NCBI GenBank assembly: GCA_043743105.1
Contig: JAYTXD010000026.1
Coordinates: 1-27,254, forward strand
Length of the DNA stretch: 27,254 nt
From: RYN-417 sp043743105
GTDB taxonomy: Bacteria; Patescibacteriota; Saccharimonadia; Saccharimonadales; JACDBH01
Reading direction: 5' to 3'
Shown piece after piece: positions 21,258-27,144 of the stretch (position 1 is the first letter of the stretch; the number at the start of each line of letters is the position of its first letter). Under the pieces are notes generated by a model. That model was not told the DNA's origin. It saw only the letters and a program-made list of their open reading frames with translations, and did not search any database. The position numbers and the translations under genes were made by a program.

Positions 21258-21773
21258 ATGGAATTAGTAAAAAAAGCCGAAACAGCCTTAGGAGGTGTTT
21301 TTAAAGGCGCACCTAAACTATCAAACAGTACCAAAGAAACACTGGTCAAAATTTGGCCGTGGTTAGCACTTATATTTGGTGTTATACAACTTTTTGCAGC
21401 ACTGGCTTTGTGGCGCCTAATGCACGTAGCAGATACAATAACATCATTCTACGGCCAAGTTCTTAATAACTATTCAGTGTACAGCAGCACAGACAAACTG
21501 TTTATTTATCTTGGCATTTTATTGCTGCTGATTGACGCTATTATTTTGCTCATGGCATACCCAAAGCTTGCCAAGCGCCAAAAATCTGGCTGGGATCTAA
21601 TCTTTTTAGGCTCGTTGCTTAACGTAGTTTACAGCCTCGTGAACATGTTTATTAAAGGACGAGGCCTAACTGATTTCTTGATGTCACTCATCGGTTCTGC
21701 AGTTGGATTTTATCTCTTGTTCCAGGTTCGCGAAAAATACGCTTCGGCAAAGACAACAACAAAAGCTTCGTAG
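21258..21773 (+). CDS. Four-helix membrane protein, function unknown (171 aa)
   Basis: I do not recognise a characterised family, although proteins of this type seem common in Saccharibacteria. A charged N-terminal 30 residues (MELVKKAETALGGVFKGAPKLSNSTKETLVK) precedes four membrane segments near 33-53, 80-100, 113-132 and 137-156, then a short Lys/Thr-rich tail. The first loop (HVADTITSFYGQVLNNYSVYSS) is probably outside. No catalytic or binding motif is evident. The gene has its own promoter, a good Shine-Dalgarno and a strong terminator, so it is a monocistronic and possibly well-expressed gene. The end of its coding sequence overlaps a small hairpin. Confidence 0.8.
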   Translation: MELVKKAETALGGVFKGAPKLSNSTKETLVKIWPWLALIFGVIQLFAALALWRLMHVADTITSFYGQVLNNYSVYSSTDKLFIYLGILLLLIDAIILLMAYPKLAKRQKSGWDLIFLGSLLNVVYSLVNMFIKGRGLTDFLMSLIGSAVGFYLLFQVREKYASAKTTTKAS

Positions 21774-21782
21774 CTTTTGTTG
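21757..21782 (+). terminator. Hairpin overlapping the 3' end of the 171-aa gene
   Basis: CAACAAAAGCT (21757-21767) pairs with AGCTTTTGTTG (21772-21782) around a TCGT loop. It covers the last codons and the stop codon. It has a T-rich right arm but is followed by GTTATTAAAA and not by a T-run, so it may assist the stronger terminator just downstream or stabilise the mRNA 3' end. Confidence 0.5.
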
Positions 21783-21785
21783 GTT

Positions 21786-21822
21786 ATTAAAATCGGCCTC
21801 CGTTAAAAAGGCCGATTTTAAT
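21786..21822. terminator. Bidirectional intrinsic terminator between convergent genes
   Basis: ATTAAAATCGGCC (21786-21798) and GGCCGATTTTAAT (21810-21822) form a perfect 13-bp stem around an 11-nt loop, with A/T tracts on both sides. It separates the 171-aa membrane protein gene from the convergent NDH-2 gene and can serve both. Confidence 0.9.
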
Positions 21823-21840
21823 ACACTGTTTAAAAAGTGC

Positions 21841-23031
21841 CTAAGCTTTTTTAGCTGCGCAAACAGGACATGCATCTTCGTTGTCTGCCGACGCGAATAA
21901 GAGTTCGGTTGCTCGCCACCATGGCTCGAGGTCTTTATAGCCAATCCAATCAGCAGCTTGCCTTATAGCCCAGCCCAGCCAACCGTAGATGTGCACTGGC
22001 CCCCAAACTACCGATGCCCACAGTGGACCAGCAGGAGTTACATAAAATGGCTTACGGGCTTTGTAGGCATAAGGGCGTTCGCCTTCCGCGTGCCGTACAA
22101 GGTTCTCGACCACAAAATGTGCGTCATATAATGCGGTTTGAGCCATGCCACTATACGGTGTGTCGGCGTTGTCACCAATTACAAATATTCCAGGCCATGC
22201 TTGCAGAAGTTTATCTACCTGTACCTTGTGATTCTTAGCGATAATAAAGTTATTTCTTGCAAAGAATTTGTTATTGGCGATACCAGCCGTCCAGACAACG
22301 GTGTGGCTGCGGACGTATTTGCCATTCATGAGTATCGTGTTAGCTGTTTCTGCCTGTACTGGTGTACCGAGGTACAATTTAATTCCCAACATACGTAAGC
22401 GACGCTCAATTGCTTTGGATACCGATTTAGGCATGCGAGGCATGAGGTGTGGTGCTGCTTCAACGAGGTCGATGTGGAGCCTGGTGTCACGTAAATCATG
22501 CTGCTTCATGATGCGTTTTACATACCCGGGTAGAGCGCCAGCAAGTTCTATGCCCGTAGCTCCACCGCCAATTATAATGTAGTTAAGGTCGGGTTTTTTA
22601 TCTTCAATCAGCTGTTTATGAAGATGTGCTTTGAGTTCCTCGGCTTGATTAATCGACTTAATGCCGTAAGAGTATTCCTCCATGCCTTCAATGCCAAAAT
22701 AATTGGTAACAGCGCCCAATGCAAGAATAAGGATATCGTATTCAAACTTTTGCCCTTCTTGGGTATGGATAGTTCGGTGCTCACGGTTAAGCTTGTCGGC
22801 ATGGCCTATGACTATATCAACTGGTGTATGTCCTAATATCTCTTGAAGTGGAATCTCCGAAATTTGTCTCGTGCCACCCGTTGCTGTGTGGTACATAGTT
22901 GGATAGTAAAAAAACGATTCTCGATCTGATAATAACGTAATTTTGTAGTGTTGATTGTGTTTCGAAAGGTCAAGCGCTGCCTTAACTCCGCCAAAGCCTC
23001 CGCCCACAATGAGTACATGTTTTTGCTTCAT
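21841..23031 (-). CDS. ndh: Type II NADH:quinone oxidoreductase (NDH-2)
   Basis: The 396-residue flavoprotein has two Rossmann motifs: VLIVGGGFGGVKAAL (residues 6-20, FAD) and YIIIGGGATGIELAG (151-165, NADH). ILALGAVTNYFG and GIFVIGDNADTPYSGMAQTALYDA match the NDH-2 family, including the AQ-containing quinone-site motif. The C-terminal region (GPLWASVVWGPVHIYGWLGWAIRQAADWIGY) is the amphipathic membrane-binding part. It would pass electrons from NADH to quinone without pumping protons. The tail carries an unusual Cys388-Pro-Val-Cys391. TATAAT lies 9 nt before the ATG. It is divergent from an FAD-linked dehydrogenase, a second likely quinone reducer. Confidence 0.92.
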   Translation of the reverse strand: MKQKHVLIVGGGFGGVKAALDLSKHNQHYKITLLSDRESFFYYPTMYHTATGGTRQISEIPLQEILGHTPVDIVIGHADKLNREHRTIHTQEGQKFEYDILILALGAVTNYFGIEGMEEYSYGIKSINQAEELKAHLHKQLIEDKKPDLNYIIIGGGATGIELAGALPGYVKRIMKQHDLRDTRLHIDLVEAAPHLMPRMPKSVSKAIERRLRMLGIKLYLGTPVQAETANTILMNGKYVRSHTVVWTAGIANNKFFARNNFIIAKNHKVQVDKLLQAWPGIFVIGDNADTPYSGMAQTALYDAHFVVENLVRHAEGERPYAYKARKPFYVTPAGPLWASVVWGPVHIYGWLGWAIRQAADWIGYKDLEPWWRATELLFASADNEDACPVCAAKKA

Positions 23032-23040
23032 TTAAGTCTT

Positions 23041-23121
23041 ATTATACAAACAAATCTTAAAAAGCATAAGTATTACTAACTTATTCTTGCGAAGATAGTT
23101 GTTTACGGTTAAGCTTATGAT
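23041..23121. promoter_or_regulatory. Divergent promoters for NDH-2 (minus) and the FAD-linked dehydrogenase (plus)
   Basis: On the minus strand TATAAT (23046 to 23041) is 9 nt before the NDH-2 ATG. On the plus strand TATGAT (23116-23121) is 5 nt before the dehydrogenase ATG. Neither has a clear -35 and neither gene has a Shine-Dalgarno. The two genes are therefore set back to back with very short leaders in a 95-bp spacer. Confidence 0.55.
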
Positions 23122-23126
23122 AAGAT

Positions 23127-24782
23127 ATGGATAATTTTAAGATAGCGCTTCAAACTGCCGGCTTTGAAGGCGAGGTAGATGATACGGCAAAGACACGCGA
23201 TTTTTATAGCCACGATGCATCACTTTTTGAGTTGCAGCCAGAGCTTATTGTGTCACCAAAACATACTGATGATGTTAAAAAACTTATTAAAACAATTAAT
23301 GCCGAGCGCGCCAATAACCCTAAGCTAAGCGTTACGGCACGTAGCGCCGGTACCGACATGTCTGGTGGTGCCATTAATGACTCTATTATTGCTGATTTTA
23401 CGAGACACTTTACTAAAATTACATCTGTATCTTCCACAGCTTCGCAAGTTGAGCCTGGTGTGTACTATCGTGATTTTGAAGTAGAAACACTAAAGCATAA
23501 TGCCTTACTGCCGCCCTTCCCTGCCAGTCGCGATCTATGTACGGTGGGTGGAATGGTCAACAACAACTCAGGTGGTGAAAAATCGCTTGAATACGGCAAA
23601 ATCGAAAAATTTGTTAATGAGCTCAAGGTCGTCTTTGCTGACGGTAATGAATATAACGTTAAGCCAATTGACAAAAATGCACTCGAATGCAAAATAGCGC
23701 AAAACGATTACGAAGGTAATCTCTACAAAAACTTATATGACCTTATTGAAGCCAACTATGATGCCATTAAAGCTGCTAAGCCCCATGTGACCAAAAACTC
23801 TACAGGCTACAAACTGTGGGATGTGTGGGACCGCGAAACCAGCATTTTTGACATGACTCAGATTATTATTGGTGCACAAGGTACCTTGGGCCTGACGACT
23901 GACATAAATTTTCGTTTGGTTCCTTCAACCGCGCACTCTGGTAGTTTAGTGATATTTCTTAAAAAAACAGATGATCTTGGTGAACTTATCAATAAAGTCA
24001 TGACGCACCACCCTGCTACATTCGAAGGCTTTGATAACTATACACTTATACTAAGCATTAAATTGTTTTTCTCGTTTCACAAGCTAATAGGTTGGAAAGA
24101 AACAATAAAACTAGCAATTCAGCTAATCCCTGATGCGCTAATTCTTTTTAGAGGTATACCCAAGATGGTGCTGCTGGCTGAATTTACCGGCGCAACCCCA
24201 GAAGAAGTTTCACAAAAAGTGCATGCACTGCGCTTAGACATGAAAGAGTTTAAACATGAAACTCTTTTTGAAGAGGACGATACCGAACAAAAACAAAGAA
24301 AATTCCAGATTATGCGACGGAGCAGTTTTCAGTTGCTGCGAAGTAAGGTCAAAGATAAGCACACTGCTCCATATATTGATGATTTAGTAGTAAATCCAGA
24401 ATTCTTGCCTGAGTTTTTACCGCAGCTGCGAGCAATTATCAAAAAGTATAAGCTGCTTGCGACCATTGCAGGCCATATGGGTGACGGCAATTTTCATATT
24501 ATTCCCCTTATGAAACTTGAAGAAAAAGACGAACGTGAAAAGTTACAACCAAGCATGAAAGAAGTTAACGAGCTGGTTCTAAAATATAAAGGATCACTTA
24601 GCGGAGAACATAATGATGGCTTGGTCCGAGGCCCTTGGCTCGAAGAAATGTATGGCAAAGAAATAGTCAACTTGTTTAAAAAAACTAAAGATATTTTTGA
24701 CCCAGAACACATTTTTAACCCGCACAAAAAAGCCAACGCGACTTGGGATTATTCATTCTCTCATGTTCGTGATCACTTTTAG
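23127..24782 (+). CDS. FAD-linked dehydrogenase (D-lactate dehydrogenase / glycolate oxidase GlcD type)
   Basis: The 551-residue protein has a PCMH-type FAD-binding half and a C-terminal FAD-oxidase half. FAD-domain motifs are TARSAGTDMSGGA (70-82) and CTVGGMVNNNSGGEKSLEYGK (138-158). The C-terminal half has AGHMGDGNFHIIP (448-460), LSGEHNDGLVRG and the closing DIFDPEHIFNPHKK. These fit D-2-hydroxyacid dehydrogenases that oxidise lactate, glycolate or similar and give electrons to quinone or cytochrome. The family's usual GTGLSGGA reads GTDMSGGA here. No Fe-S domain or glcE/glcF partner is present. Next to NDH-2 it would be a second entry point to the respiratory chain, perhaps re-using fermentation lactate. 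Its stop codon overlaps that of the next, convergent gene. Confidence 0.88.
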   Translation: MDNFKIALQTAGFEGEVDDTAKTRDFYSHDASLFELQPELIVSPKHTDDVKKLIKTINAERANNPKLSVTARSAGTDMSGGAINDSIIADFTRHFTKITSVSSTASQVEPGVYYRDFEVETLKHNALLPPFPASRDLCTVGGMVNNNSGGEKSLEYGKIEKFVNELKVVFADGNEYNVKPIDKNALECKIAQNDYEGNLYKNLYDLIEANYDAIKAAKPHVTKNSTGYKLWDVWDRETSIFDMTQIIIGAQGTLGLTTDINFRLVPSTAHSGSLVIFLKKTDDLGELINKVMTHHPATFEGFDNYTLILSIKLFFSFHKLIGWKETIKLAIQLIPDALILFRGIPKMVLLAEFTGATPEEVSQKVHALRLDMKEFKHETLFEEDDTEQKQRKFQIMRRSSFQLLRSKVKDKHTAPYIDDLVVNPEFLPEFLPQLRAIIKKYKLLATIAGHMGDGNFHIIPLMKLEEKDEREKLQPSMKEVNELVLKYKGSLSGEHNDGLVRGPWLEEMYGKEIVNLFKKTKDIFDPEHIFNPHKKANATWDYSFSHVRDHF

Positions 24783-25036
24783 TTATTGGTAACACGTACC
24801 AAGCGGTAACGCGCAGCAGCAATGCCTGCACCAGTGAATGCAAGGTAGAAAAGACCTGTCATACATGAACTAAGCAAGTTGGAATGAGTAGTTACGACTA
24901 AGTATGTTCCTGTTGCAAGAGTAGCTGCAACTGAACCAGAAGAAAGGTTTAGCTTTTGTTTGGTTGGCTTGAGTACGGCCATACTGGTAATTAATATACT
25001 TGCGAACGCACACACGAGGTGAATTATTAGTGCCAT
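24779..25036 (-). CDS. Small three-helix membrane protein, function unknown (85 aa)
   Basis: The product has about three membrane segments (near 1-20, 36-50 and 58-74) joined by short loops (KPTKQKLNLSSG and THSNLLSS). No family is recognised. The ATG at 25036 is chosen over an in-frame TTG two codons upstream, because TATACT (25050 to 25045) lies 8 nt before it. The gene follows the heme O synthase gene on the same strand with an 18-nt spacer and has its own -10, so it can be transcribed alone or with it. A role beside the respiratory chain is only guilt by association. Confidence 0.65.
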   Translation of the reverse strand: MALIIHLVCAFASILITSMAVLKPTKQKLNLSSGSVAATLATGTYLVVTTHSNLLSSCMTGLFYLAFTGAGIAAARYRLVRVTNN

Positions 25037-25054
25037 ATGCAATTAGTATAACGC

Positions 25055-25909
25055 TTAAGGCAAAAAATGGTCAACTGAAATCATTAGACTAAAAACCATT
25101 AATGCCAAAAGCGAATAGCCAAATATCTGATGGCCGTATTTATTATCATCCGTGGATTTAAAGCCCATGATGGCGTATCTAAGCCATAATGTGGAGATAC
25201 TAAGCATTGCCACCAGGTAGGCGTAGCCGGTATACCCAAAAATAGTCAATGACGAAGCGGCTACTATAAACAACACAATGTAGGCAAATATATGTTTTTT
25301 GGCAGTAGGGATGCCCTTTACAACCGTTAAGATCGGTAGCCCCGCTTTGGCGTAGTCTTTCTGCCGGTAAGTGCCTATGGCGTAAAAGTGAGGCATTTGC
25401 CAGATTGCCATAATAACAAAAAGGAGCATGGCTAAGGTATCAAACTGCCCATGTACAGCACAGTAACCTGCAACAAGTGACGTAGCGCCTGATATGCTTC
25501 CAATGAGTGTACCGTGTACCGAGTGACGTTTATAGTAGCCATATAAGACAACGTACGAGAAAATACCAATAATACCAATAATGACCGTCAATACATTAGT
25601 ATAAATAGCCAATAACGCAAAGCCTATCACCCCCAATACAGTAGCAAATATAAGTGCGCTTCGTACGGTTATCTCCCCCGTTACTAAAGCTCGATCTTTT
25701 GTACGTTTCATTTTTTTGTCGATGTCGCGGTCAATGTAGTTATTGAGCACGCACGCAGAGCCGATGATACCTGCTATGCCAGCGCTTAATGCAAGTAGTA
25801 GCCACCACTCATAGTGCCCTTTTGAGGCAAGGAAGAAGCCTGCAATAGCTGTCATAAGATTGCCGCGTATAATCCCAGGTTTTGCTAAAAGGTAATATTT
25901 TTTAAACAT
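25055..25909 (-). CDS. ctaB: Protoheme IX farnesyltransferase (heme O synthase)
   Basis: This 284-residue UbiA-superfamily prenyltransferase has about eight or nine membrane segments. The substrate motif NNYIDRDIDKKMKRT carries the N-xxx-D-xxx-D pattern (Asn56, Asp60, Asp64), followed by KDRALVTGEI. YVVLYGYYKRHSVHGTLIGSISGATSLVAGYCAV and AIWQMPHFYAIGTYRQKDYAKAGLPIL are strongly typical of CyoE/CtaB. It converts protoheme to heme O for a heme-copper terminal oxidase, so it is good indirect evidence for an aerobic oxidase elsewhere in the genome. The family motif KRTxNRPL reads KRTKDRAL here. GATACT ends 5 nt before the ATG (TATGAT 8 nt), giving a near-leaderless message. Confidence 0.94.
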   Translation of the reverse strand: MFKKYYLLAKPGIIRGNLMTAIAGFFLASKGHYEWWLLLALSAGIAGIIGSACVLNNYIDRDIDKKMKRTKDRALVTGEITVRSALIFATVLGVIGFALLAIYTNVLTVIIGIIGIFSYVVLYGYYKRHSVHGTLIGSISGATSLVAGYCAVHGQFDTLAMLLFVIMAIWQMPHFYAIGTYRQKDYAKAGLPILTVVKGIPTAKKHIFAYIVLFIVAASSLTIFGYTGYAYLVAMLSISTLWLRYAIMGFKSTDDNKYGHQIFGYSLLALMVFSLMISVDHFLP

Positions 25910-25914
25910 TCTTT

Positions 25915-25923
25915 AGTATCATA
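25915..25923 (-). promoter_or_regulatory. ctaB -10 region
   Basis: On the minus strand TATGATACT (25923 to 25915) contains two overlapping -10 candidates: TATGAT, 8 nt from the ATG, and GATACT, 5 nt from it. No Shine-Dalgarno and no clear -35 are present. The stretch from here to 26001 shows nothing else I can name. Confidence 0.4.
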
Positions 25924-26001
25924 CGCGAAATTGCTTAAACAAATAAGCTACTCATTGCACAGACCTTGTTACTCCCTCTTTAAAAAATTGTCCGTAACAG
26001 G

Positions 26002-26007
26002 TATAAT
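26002..26007 (+). promoter_or_regulatory. -10 box (TATAAT) upstream of the tRNA-Gln locus
   Basis: A perfect TATAAT lies 155 nt before the tRNA-Gln gene, with only a weak -35 (TTTAAA-like) about 17 nt upstream. No better promoter precedes the tRNA, so the primary transcript may include the tRNA-like relic at 26040. Confidence 0.45.
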
Positions 26008-26039
26008 CGACGAGGTTACGGTACGTTTCATGTTCATAT

Positions 26040-26112
26040 TAGGGGTTCGTTACGTTCTAAGACACGAGCCATCAGTTGCTCGCAACTGAAACTAAAAAAC
26101 GAGTACTAGCAT
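26040..26112 (+). pseudogene. Decayed tRNA-Gln-like relic
   Basis: The stretch repeats pieces of the tRNA-Gln gene in the same order. GGGGTTCGT (26042-26050) matches the acceptor/D-arm start, TAAGACAC (26058-26065) matches the D-arm end, and GTACTAGCAT (26103-26112) matches the anticodon-stem 3' side and the bases after it. Between them lies a foreign hairpin, CAGTTG-CTCG-CAACTG (26073-26088). The T-arm and acceptor 3' side are missing, so no functional tRNA can fold. Confidence 0.65.
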
Positions 26113-26161
26113 CTAGTGCCATCAATAAGGCTTTAACAATTTAGTTCAGTCCAATATATAT

Positions 26162-26236
26162 TGGGGGTTCGTCAAGTGGTAAGACACTAGTTTTTGGTAC
26201 TAGCATTCGGGGGTTCGAATCCCTCACCCCCAGCCA
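26162..26236 (+). tRNA. trnQ: tRNA-Gln (anticodon UUG)
   Basis: The cloverleaf folds well. The acceptor TGGGGGT (26162-26168) pairs with ACCCCCA (26226-26232). The D-arm is GTC/GAC, and the anticodon stem CTAGT/ACTAG encloses the loop TTTTGGT with anticodon TTG. The T-arm has GGGTTCGAATCCC. The discriminator is G26233, and CCA (26234-26236) is encoded in the DNA. It decodes CAA and, with wobble, CAG. It is directly followed by a perfect terminator hairpin that includes the CCA in its stem. Confidence 0.95.
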
Positions 26237-26278
26237 ATAAAAATGACACATGCGCAAGTATGTGTCATTTTTATTGGC
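26233..26278 (+). terminator. Perfect 19-bp hairpin terminator after tRNA-Gln
   Basis: The arms 26233-26251 and 26260-26278 are perfect reverse complements, GCCAATAAAA... against ...TTTTATTGGC, around the loop GCGCAAGT. The T-run lies inside the right arm. The stem begins at the tRNA discriminator base and takes in the encoded CCA, so terminator folding and tRNA 3' maturation compete for the same bases. Confidence 0.85.
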
Positions 26279-26390
26279 TTTGTGTTGGGACTCGAACGGG
26301 AGTGCCAGTGGCACTCCCCGAACCTTTAGCCCCAAACCAACTGGATTTGGGGTGGCTTTAGCAAATCTGCTTTCGATTTGCTAGTCAGGC
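26279..26390. other. Three consecutive short hairpins between tRNA-Gln and vanX
   Basis: No gene is seen here. There are three perfect inverted repeats in a row: GGGAGTGCC/GGCACTCCC (26298-26318, 3-nt loop), CCCCAAA/TTTGGGG (26330-26352, 9-nt loop) and TAGCAAATC/GATTTGCTA (26359-26383, 7-nt loop). Only short loops and linkers separate them, and a tRNA-like 3' end follows. The series could be a structured RNA or the debris of a decayed element. Confidence 0.55.
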
Positions 26391-26410
26391 GAATCCCTCA
26401 CCCTTAGCCA
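26391..26410 (+). repeat. Second copy of the tRNA-Gln 3' end
   Basis: GAATCCCTCACCCTTAGCCA matches the last 20 bases of the tRNA-Gln gene including CCA (26217-26236) at 18 of 20 positions. The 5' half of the T-arm is absent. It is a direct repeat of the type left by integration at a tRNA 3' end, or by decay of a duplicated tRNA. Confidence 0.65.
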
Positions 26411-26427
26411 AACATAAGCACTATAGA

Positions 26428-26464
26428 AAGACTTCGTCAGTGAAGTCTTCTCGTTTGGTATGAT
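26428..26464 (+). promoter_or_regulatory. vanX promoter with adjacent inverted repeat
   Basis: AAGACTTC (26428-26435) and GAAGTCTT (26442-26449) form an 8-bp inverted repeat with a 6-nt loop, ending 9 nt before TATGAT (26459-26464), which is preceded by TGG. The ATG at 26472 follows 7 nt after the -10. The repeat sits about where a -35 would be, so it may be an operator; it could also be a terminator for RNA from the upstream structured region. Confidence 0.5.
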
Positions 26465-26471
26465 AGTCGAT

Positions 26472-27026
26472 ATGAATTCAAAACTTGTTGAGATAGTTAA
26501 ATTTATACCTACGATTAAACTAGACCTACGATACGGCACTCAAAATAACGTAACAGGTATAGTGTTATACAAAGATTCACGCGCATTTATTGAGAAAGCT
26601 GCTTGCGTTGCACTCCTGAAAGTTCAAGAACAATTAGCCAAGAGTGGCTACGGTCTAGTCATATGGGATGCCTATAGACCCTTAAGCACTACAAAGCTAC
26701 TCTGGGAAATGGCGCCTGTTGAAAATAGAGAGCTAACTTTTGCCGATCCAGTGTTTGGAAGTATTCATAACAGAGGCTGCGCTATCGATGCAACTTTATA
26801 TGACCTAAAAACGAAAAAAGAATTATCTATGCCAAGTGACTTCGATAATAGTACAGAAAAAGCACGTCCTAATTACAGAAAGTTGCCAAAAGAGACCATT
26901 CAGCGTAGAGAAGTACTTAGAGCTGCCTTTGAAGCTAACGGTTTTCTGGTTGATAGGCATGAATGGTGGCATTACAACTGGCAAAACTGGGAATCCGTAC
27001 CAAACTCAAGCTTCATAGAGGCATGA
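26472..27026 (+). CDS. vanX: D-alanyl-D-alanine dipeptidase (VanX family)
   Basis: The 184-residue product is a zinc dipeptidase of the VanX/DdpX family. Motifs are IWDAYRP with Arg69, SIHNRGCAIDATLY with zinc ligands His99 and Asp106, and RHEWWHYNW with catalytic Glu164 and zinc ligand His167. It would split D-Ala-D-Ala in the cytoplasm. Without vanH or vanA nearby, a role in vancomycin resistance is unlikely; recovery of D-Ala from peptidoglycan fragments is more plausible, as for E. coli DdpX. No signal peptide is present. An in-frame ATG at 26460 exists but overlaps the TATGAT box, so 26472 is preferred. A terminator hairpin follows directly. Confidence 0.92.
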   Translation: MNSKLVEIVKFIPTIKLDLRYGTQNNVTGIVLYKDSRAFIEKAACVALLKVQEQLAKSGYGLVIWDAYRPLSTTKLLWEMAPVENRELTFADPVFGSIHNRGCAIDATLYDLKTKKELSMPSDFDNSTEKARPNYRKLPKETIQRREVLRAAFEANGFLVDRHEWWHYNWQNWESVPNSSFIEA

Positions 27027-27028
27027 CA

Positions 27029-27052
27029 AACGAGCACCAAATGGTGCTCGTT
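27029..27052 (+). terminator. Terminator hairpin after vanX
   Basis: AACGAGCACC (27029-27038) and GGTGCTCGTT (27043-27052) form a perfect 10-bp stem around AAAT, starting 2 nt after the vanX stop. Only a weak T-rich tail follows (TTGATTGG). The stretch from 27053 to 27144 holds nothing I recognise. Confidence 0.75.
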
Positions 27053-27144
27053 GATTGGTACCTTTACAGCCGAACAGAAGAACAAAAAGCTCCACGAAAG
27101 TGCCTATAACTTCATTCTCGCCTATAACCCATCTTTATAGTGTT

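Noticed and set aside
26151..26164. CCAATATATATTGG palindrome as a regulator site
   Set aside because: It is AT-rich and overlaps the first bases of the tRNA, so coincidence is likely; noted only because its centre resembles the TATATA core at 7915.
26291..26318. A second tRNA, suggested by GGACTCGAAC
   Set aside because: The bases resemble an antisense T-loop, but the flanking stems do not pair as a T-arm or acceptor on either strand.
26141..26335. 64-codon minus-strand frame over the tRNA-Gln gene, including the RDSNPR-type peptide
   Set aside because: This peptide is the well-known artefact of translating the antisense of a tRNA T-arm. The frame overlaps a good tRNA and its terminator.
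26472..27026. Vancomycin-resistance cluster
   Set aside because: Only vanX is present, without vanH, vanA or regulators; a lone VanX-type dipeptidase fits D-Ala salvage better.
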